Below are positions 59,427-63,611 of a DNA stretch of 63,611 nt, piece by piece. Position 1 is the first letter of the stretch; each line of letters opens with the position of its first letter. The position numbers and the translations under genes were made by a program. The notes under the pieces are model-generated. The model was not told where the DNA came from, did not search any database, and saw only the letters and a list, made by a program, of their open reading frames with translations. This stretch comes from Pseudomonas sp. Irchel 3E20 (GTDB taxonomy: Bacteria; Pseudomonadota; Gammaproteobacteria; Pseudomonadales; Pseudomonadaceae): contig NZ_FYEE01000017.1 of the NCBI RefSeq assembly GCF_900187645.1, positions 1 to 63,611 on the forward strand. The letters run 5' to 3'.

Positions 59427-60821
59427 ATGAAAGCGCACCTCACGCTCCTCGCCGTCGCCCTGCTGCTCGGCGCCTGCACCCACCCGGCGCCACGCCCGGG
59501 CAGCGGCCTGCCGACCCCGCACGCTTGGCAATCGGCCACGGCCCAGGCCAGCAGCCAGGACAACCGCCAATGGTGGCAAGGGTTCTCCAGCCCCCGGCTC
59601 AACCAATTGATCGCACAGGCGCAACAGGGCAGCTACGACGTCGCCGCCGCCACGGCGCGGGTGCGCCAGGCCCAGGCGCAAGCGGTGATCGCCGGCGCCC
59701 CGCTGCTGCCGCAACTGGACGCCGACCTCAAGGCCGGGCGCAGCAAACTGATCCACGGCAACCGTGGCGATGACAGCCGCAGCGCCAGTGCCAACAGTTT
59801 CAGCGCCAACCTTAGCGCCAGCTACGAGGTGGATTTCTGGGGCGCCAACGCCGCGGCCCGCGACAGCGCCCTGAGCCGCGTGCAGGCCAGCGAGTTCGAC
59901 CACGCCACCGTCGAGCTGACCCTGCTTTCCAGCGTCGCCGACCGCTATGCCCAAGTCCTCGCGGCGCGGGAGCAACAGCAGATCGCCGCGCTGAACCTGG
60001 CCAATGCGCACAGCGTCCTCAACCTGGTGCAAACCCGCTACAACTCAGGCTCGGCCACCGCCCTGGAACTGGCCCAGCAAAACAGCTTGGTGGCTGCCCA
60101 GCAGCGGCAACTGCCGCAGTTGCACCAACAGGCCGAAGACGCCCGCATCACCCTCGCCGCGCTGCTGGGCCAACCCGTGCAAAGCCTGGGCGCAGACAGC
60201 GAAACCTTCGCCCACCTGAGCTGGCCGGGCATCGACGCCGGCATGCCCAGCGACCTGCTCACCCGCCGCCCCGACATCGCCCGCGCCGAAGCCTTGCTCG
60301 CCGCCGCCCAGGGCGACGTGCGCGTGGCCCGCGCCGCGCTGCTGCCCAAACTGACCCTGGGCGCCAGCCTGGGCTCCTCGGCCGACCACGCCGCCGACAC
60401 CCTGCGTAACCCGCTCTACAGCCTGACCTCGGGCCTGGTCGCGCCGGTGTTCAACAACGGCCGCCTGCGCGCCGAACGCGACCACGCCAGTGCCGTGCAG
60501 GACGAACTGCTGCAAAGCTATCGCGGCGCGATCATCAACGGCCTGGCCGACGTCGAAAAAGCCCTCAACAGCATCGACGGCCTCGACCAGCAACGCCAAT
60601 GGCAGGAAGAAGAACTGCGCCAGGCGCAAAGCGCATTCCGCATCGCGCAAAGCCGCTACCAGGCCGGCGCCGAAGACCTGCTGAGCGTCCTCGACGCCCA
60701 ACGCACCCTCTACAGCGCCCAGGACTTCAACGTGCAACTGCGCCTGCAACGGATGCAGGCCAGCATCGCCCTGTACAAAGCGTTAGGCGGGGGCTGGCGC
60801 AAGTACGACACGAACCTGTAG
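59427..60821 (+). CDS. opmQ: OpmQ-like outer-membrane efflux lipoprotein
   Basis: 464 residues from the ATG at 59427; a GTG at 59412 inside the pvdT stop is an alternative. Lipoprotein signal MKAHLTLLAVALLLGAC with the Cys at 17. NodT/TolC-type outer-membrane factor with two repeats: WWQGFSSPRLNQLIAQAQQG at the start, SYEVDFWGANAAARDSALSR, ATALELAQQNSLVAAQQRQL and LLTRRPDIARAEALLAAAQG. Third gene of the operon, providing the outer-membrane channel. Confidence 0.9.
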   Translation: MKAHLTLLAVALLLGACTHPAPRPGSGLPTPHAWQSATAQASSQDNRQWWQGFSSPRLNQLIAQAQQGSYDVAAATARVRQAQAQAVIAGAPLLPQLDADLKAGRSKLIHGNRGDDSRSASANSFSANLSASYEVDFWGANAAARDSALSRVQASEFDHATVELTLLSSVADRYAQVLAAREQQQIAALNLANAHSVLNLVQTRYNSGSATALELAQQNSLVAAQQRQLPQLHQQAEDARITLAALLGQPVQSLGADSETFAHLSWPGIDAGMPSDLLTRRPDIARAEALLAAAQGDVRVARAALLPKLTLGASLGSSADHAADTLRNPLYSLTSGLVAPVFNNGRLRAERDHASAVQDELLQSYRGAIINGLADVEKALNSIDGLDQQRQWQEEELRQAQSAFRIAQSRYQAGAEDLLSVLDAQRTLYSAQDFNVQLRLQRMQASIALYKALGGGWRKYDTNL

Positions 60822-60876
60822 CCACTTGTCGGCGGCTTCGCCCTCGCGTGCGCCTGCGCCCCTCGACACAGCAACC

Positions 60877-61330
60877 TCAACGCAACGGCGCAAGCCACCG
60901 GGCAAGCGCCCCGCCCAGCGCCTCCAGGTGCTGCGCGGCGACATCGATCAGCGCCAAGGCGTCATGGTCCTCGTCAAACACACTTGCTCATTGGTGTTGG
61001 CCCAACTGTGCAAGGCCTTGCACTGCACCCCAGTGCGCTTGCTCGCCCGCCAACGCCAGTAATGCTGCATCTGCGTGTGCATGCGGCTTTCAGCTGTAGG
61101 GGCTTGCTCGTACATATCATTCAAGGTGACCTGCGACAGCAGGCTGCTGAGTCGGCCAGGCCCACGGAAGCCACGGTATCGAACAGGCCAAGAAAACGCA
61201 GGTTCACCTTGGCTTCACCAATCACCCCACCGCAGAACCTTTGCACCCAATTGCAAAACACCCGCGCCTCGGCGGCGCCACGGGAGAAGCCGACAGGTGC
61301 GTTGGGGTAATGCGCGGGCGCTCGTATTGC
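60877..61330 (-). pseudogene. DUF2235 (Tle1-type) lipase fragment
   Basis: The minus strand carries VGFSRGAAEARVFCNWVQRF (the DUF2235 nucleophile elbow GFSRGAA) and LRFLGLFDTVASVGLADSA, both core motifs of Tle1-like phospholipase effectors. After about 61140 the reading frame shifts to LSQVTLNDMYEQAPTAESRM ... MQHYWRWRAS, the usual C-terminal part, with the central region missing; a third frame gives FDEDHDALALIDVAAQHLEA up to a stop at 60877. At least two frame breaks and deletions make it non-functional. No start is preserved. Confidence 0.7.
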
Positions 61331-61340
61331 ACGGCGTTTA

Positions 61341-61718
61341 TCAACCGTTTGTTGATAACGCAAAAAAACGCCGTAGTTCCTTATCTTCGGAGGCGTGACG
61401 AAAGTGCACTTGGGTAACGATGGCCGGGTTATCCAGCCCGCTCCCTTCAGGATGAACCGGCAGCACGATGTAAGCGTGAAATAGGGTTTTGGTCATGATC
61501 GCCTTGCCGATGCGATGGATCAGGCGCTTGCTGATAACGTTTTCCACTTTCCCCTGGCTTTCACCCGGGAAGGCACGGGTTAATTTGAGCCCCATGCCTG
61601 CACCTTTCTGGATGGTGATAGAGGGGTCCAGCGGATCTCCTTTCACGTCCTCGCCAAAATCAGGGCAGGCGCGAAACGTCCATGCCCGCAGCGCTGGCTT
61701 GAAGGCGCTTATGCGCAC
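61341..61718 (-). pseudogene. Phospholipase-D effector (Tle5-like) fragment
   Basis: The open frame reads VENVISKRLIHRIGKAI, then TLFHAYIVLPVHPEGSGLDN and PAIVTQVHF, the middle segment between the two HKD motifs of T6SS phospholipase-D effectors. Neither HKD motif is present and the tail after TQVHF is unrelated. It follows the immunity gene, so it is a displaced piece of a duplicated effector. Non-functional. Confidence 0.65.
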
Positions 61719-61756
61719 GGGGGCGTCTTCTGCAGTAGCACGCGGCGGTGTCTCAC

Positions 61757-62896
61757 TTAACGGCGCTTGATTGACGCAGCGATGGTGTCGGCCATTTTCT
61801 TTAGTTCATCTTTGCCAATGGTCGGTTTGCCGTCGGGTGCATCCTCGGAGTTTTGCATCACGTAGAGCAGCAAGTTGGGGGTGTCTTCCTTGGCGTCAGG
61901 GTCGCCTTTGACGTAAGCGATATAGCCGTAGTCCAGTGTCTGCGGTAAACACCCGGCGGCCTTCTTTTCGGCTTTGGAGAAGTACTGGTCGTCCCATGAG
62001 CATTCGTATTTCGAGGAACGTGTGGGACGGGTTATTTCGACAAAAGTGGATTGACCTTTATAGCCACCGATTTGAACTGAGGGGAATTTACGAAAGCCGA
62101 GGGCCTGGTATTTCACACCGCCCCAATCGGGACGTTCCCAAAATGCACGGAGTTCTTGTTCTACAGAGGCGTTTTCTTCTTTTGAGTAATTTTCTTCGAA
62201 TAGCGCGCTTTGGTCGCGGAAGAGTATTCTGACGTCAGGATGGTCTTTCAGGCGCATGATAGTGCCCATGCTACGTTTTTGTGGGCGGTCGTCCTTGACG
62301 AAACCGTAGGGCATGCAAAATCCTTTTTCTTGCGGAATTTCGTATAAGGCGCGGGCGCGGAAATTTTGGATGAAGTTAGCTTGGCCGGATTTAACCCTGG
62401 CCTCGGCCACTGGCAGCTCGTCTACCGACTGACGAAAAAAATAGATCCGGCCGGCCTGATAGATAAATGTTGAAGCAGATACTCCGTACTTATCTTGGAG
62501 AGAGTAAGTTATTGAATTTTTATCTGCTTTGTATTCTAGAATTTTTATTGGTGAGTCACTATCTACCATCTTCCTAAGTTTTTCAATTTCACTCGGTTTT
62601 TCATTTTTTATTCTTGAAAAGCTGCTTTCGCGTAGTTCTGAGGAAGTGCGAATTCGGCCCAAATAAATTGAGTCTGCAAAGAACTGATTCCCCCACCTCT
62701 CAAGATTATGGGTACCTTTGCTCGGGTCTGAGTTATCTTGCACAACACCTATTTCGACTTCCCCAGGAAGACTAATCTGAAAATACCCTACACACTCAGT
62801 CTTCCAATCCTGAGGAATGGCTTGCGTCTTTGCTTGAAGGGCAAAAGAAGTACTTCCCAGAAAACAGATCAGCGAGATTTTTTTGAAAAGTCTCAT
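61757..62896 (-). CDS. Periplasmic immunity protein of a T6SS phospholipase effector (Tli4-like)
   Basis: 379 residues. Signal peptide MRLFKKISLICFLGSTSFAL-QA. The body shows the Tli4 family pattern: TECVGYFQISLPGEVEIGVV at the start, EKGFCMPYGFVKDDRPQKRS in the middle (immunity domain start), and LLLYVMQNSEDAPDGKPTIG at the end. The ATG overlaps the effector stop (ATGA), so the two are co-translated. It should neutralise the phospholipase that arrives in the periplasm from sister cells. The N-terminal half is AT-richer than the backbone. Confidence 0.82.
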   Translation of the reverse strand: MRLFKKISLICFLGSTSFALQAKTQAIPQDWKTECVGYFQISLPGEVEIGVVQDNSDPSKGTHNLERWGNQFFADSIYLGRIRTSSELRESSFSRIKNEKPSEIEKLRKMVDSDSPIKILEYKADKNSITYSLQDKYGVSASTFIYQAGRIYFFRQSVDELPVAEARVKSGQANFIQNFRARALYEIPQEKGFCMPYGFVKDDRPQKRSMGTIMRLKDHPDVRILFRDQSALFEENYSKEENASVEQELRAFWERPDWGGVKYQALGFRKFPSVQIGGYKGQSTFVEITRPTRSSKYECSWDDQYFSKAEKKAAGCLPQTLDYGYIAYVKGDPDAKEDTPNLLLYVMQNSEDAPDGKPTIGKDELKKMADTIAASIKRR

Positions 62897-63611
62897 CCGC
62901 GCAACTCCGGATTGCTTTTTGAAAGTGCTGCGATTTGTTTTTTAGTGTGCTGCGCATCCCGAGAGTCACTGGTTGGGGGTTCCGCTGGGAGAGTATGAGT
63001 CATCAAAGCATGGTGGAATTTCATATTGTTATTCTCATATTTTGTCCAGTTGATCGGATAGGCAGTAATAAAGCCGGATATTTGATTGAGCCGTGGGATA
63101 GCGCCAGCCTTACACTGCGGTGCCTTCCAGAACTCTGCCTCAAAGGGCATTGGTTGTTTCTTTACTTTTGCTAAGTCAATTTTTCTTTGCTCGTCGCTTC
63201 TTATCTTTGTATTGATTACAGGCCATATAGAGGCAGGGTAAGTTCCTTCTCTATCAGCGGAGTGGATACTTCTCGGAACAAACTTAAAAACCGCCTCATA
63301 ATGCTCAGCATTACGCTTGGCCACCGCCTGTATCGCCTTCCAACTATCCGGATGCCCAGGCTTTTCAATAGCCTCTTTCAACTCATCAGCCGGGCGTACA
63401 CCGCTGCTGATACCAAATAACTTGTTCCACACGCCCTTGCGCAACTCATGAGCAAAGGTCCGTGTCGGTTGAGGGTGGCCATTACCCAGAAAGTCTTTGC
63501 GCTCCACCTCCAAGTCCATCACCAATACCGCCAGTTCCGAATCGCGGCCACCCAGCAAACTACGGTCGTTGATATTGGCGCTGCCAATCAGCGCGTAGCG
63601 GTCATCGACAA
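62893..63611 (-). CDS. T6SS phospholipase-D effector (Tle5/PldA-like), C-terminal part, cut by window edge
   Basis: 239 codons before the edge. The first residues visible, VDDRYALIGSANINDRS, are the end of the second HKD motif and the adjoining GSANINDRS of phospholipase D; LLGGRDSELAVLVMD follows as in the family. The rest (about 200 residues: THTLPAEPPTSD near the end, with FVPRSIHSAD and KWTKYENNN-like segments earlier) is a C-terminal extension found in bacterial PLD effectors. The stop overlaps the ATG of the immunity gene. The start and the first HKD motif lie outside. Confidence 0.85.
   Translation of the reverse strand, partial: VDDRYALIGSANINDRSLLGGRDSELAVLVMDLEVERKDFLGNGHPQPTRTFAHELRKGVWNKLFGISSGVRPADELKEAIEKPGHPDSWKAIQAVAKRNAEHYEAVFKFVPRSIHSADREGTYPASIWPVINTKIRSDEQRKIDLAKVKKQPMPFEAEFWKAPQCKAGAIPRLNQISGFITAYPINWTKYENNNMKFHHALMTHTLPAEPPTSDSRDAQHTKKQIAALSKSNPELRG

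Noticed and set aside
60826..61062. 78-codon plus-strand frame after opmQ
   Set aside because: It is antisense to the recognisable DUF2235 remnant and has no ribosome-binding site.

Overview
The window is GC-rich gammaproteobacterial DNA. Gene content and order (tRNA-Arg/His/Leu beside folD, a DUF1654 gene, pbpG, a PvdRT-OpmQ-type exporter, abundant GTGGGAGC-type REP/REPIN elements) point to a Pseudomonas of the fluorescens group. Everything here is read from sequence and remembered family features; no database search was run.

Layout. (1) 1-6.2 kb is one end of a prophage or prophage-like element: two DUF1566-type proteins whose 3' ends carry 100-bp repeats with the substitution pattern of diversity-generating retroelement (DGR) variable regions, an HNH endonuclease, a string of small overlapping phage genes, an AlpA-like regulator and a P4-type tyrosine integrase lying against a tRNA-Leu gene, the probable attachment site. 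(2) 6.35-30 kb is mostly chromosomal backbone: three tRNAs, folD, an SOS-boxed DUF1654 gene, pbpG, TerC, nhaR, sstT, a SdhL-like dehydrogenase, a Pho-boxed 64-residue protein, trhP, a Na+/H+ antiporter, a chemoreceptor, a PepSY-PepSY-regulator-kinase operon, a patatin-like lipase and queD. (3) 30-46.4 kb is accessory in character. It holds a 1677-residue Ig-like/RCC1-like repeat protein, a 620-residue Ig-like protein, cytosine deaminase, a secreted maltotetraose-type amylase with a starch-binding domain, an MFS transporter, a decarboxylase pseudogene and an M60/enhancin-like metallopeptidase. Four of these genes have the same lux-box-like palindrome CTGTCA-N4-TGACAG 60-115 bp upstream of the start codon, suggesting one quorum-sensing-type regulon of exported or host-directed proteins. 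(4) 46.4-55.7 kb holds an MscS channel fused to a cyclic-nucleotide-binding domain, two isochorismatase-family hydrolases, a pirin with a divergent LysR regulator, and a BvgS/EvgS-like hybrid kinase with its LuxR-type regulator and a receiver-like protein lacking the phospho-acceptor aspartate. (5) 56.3-60.8 kb is a complete PvdR-PvdT-OpmQ-like tripartite exporter. (6) 60.9 kb to the right edge is a type VI secretion lipase effector/immunity locus: the C-terminal part of a phospholipase-D effector (running off the edge), its coupled periplasmic immunity protein, and decayed fragments of another PLD effector and a DUF2235 lipase.

The most notable signals are the paired DGR-type variable repeats at the left edge (reverse transcriptase and template repeat not in view), the shared lux-box-like palindrome set in the 30-46 kb region, perfect LexA and Pho boxes in front of two small uncharacterised genes, and the effector debris at the right edge.
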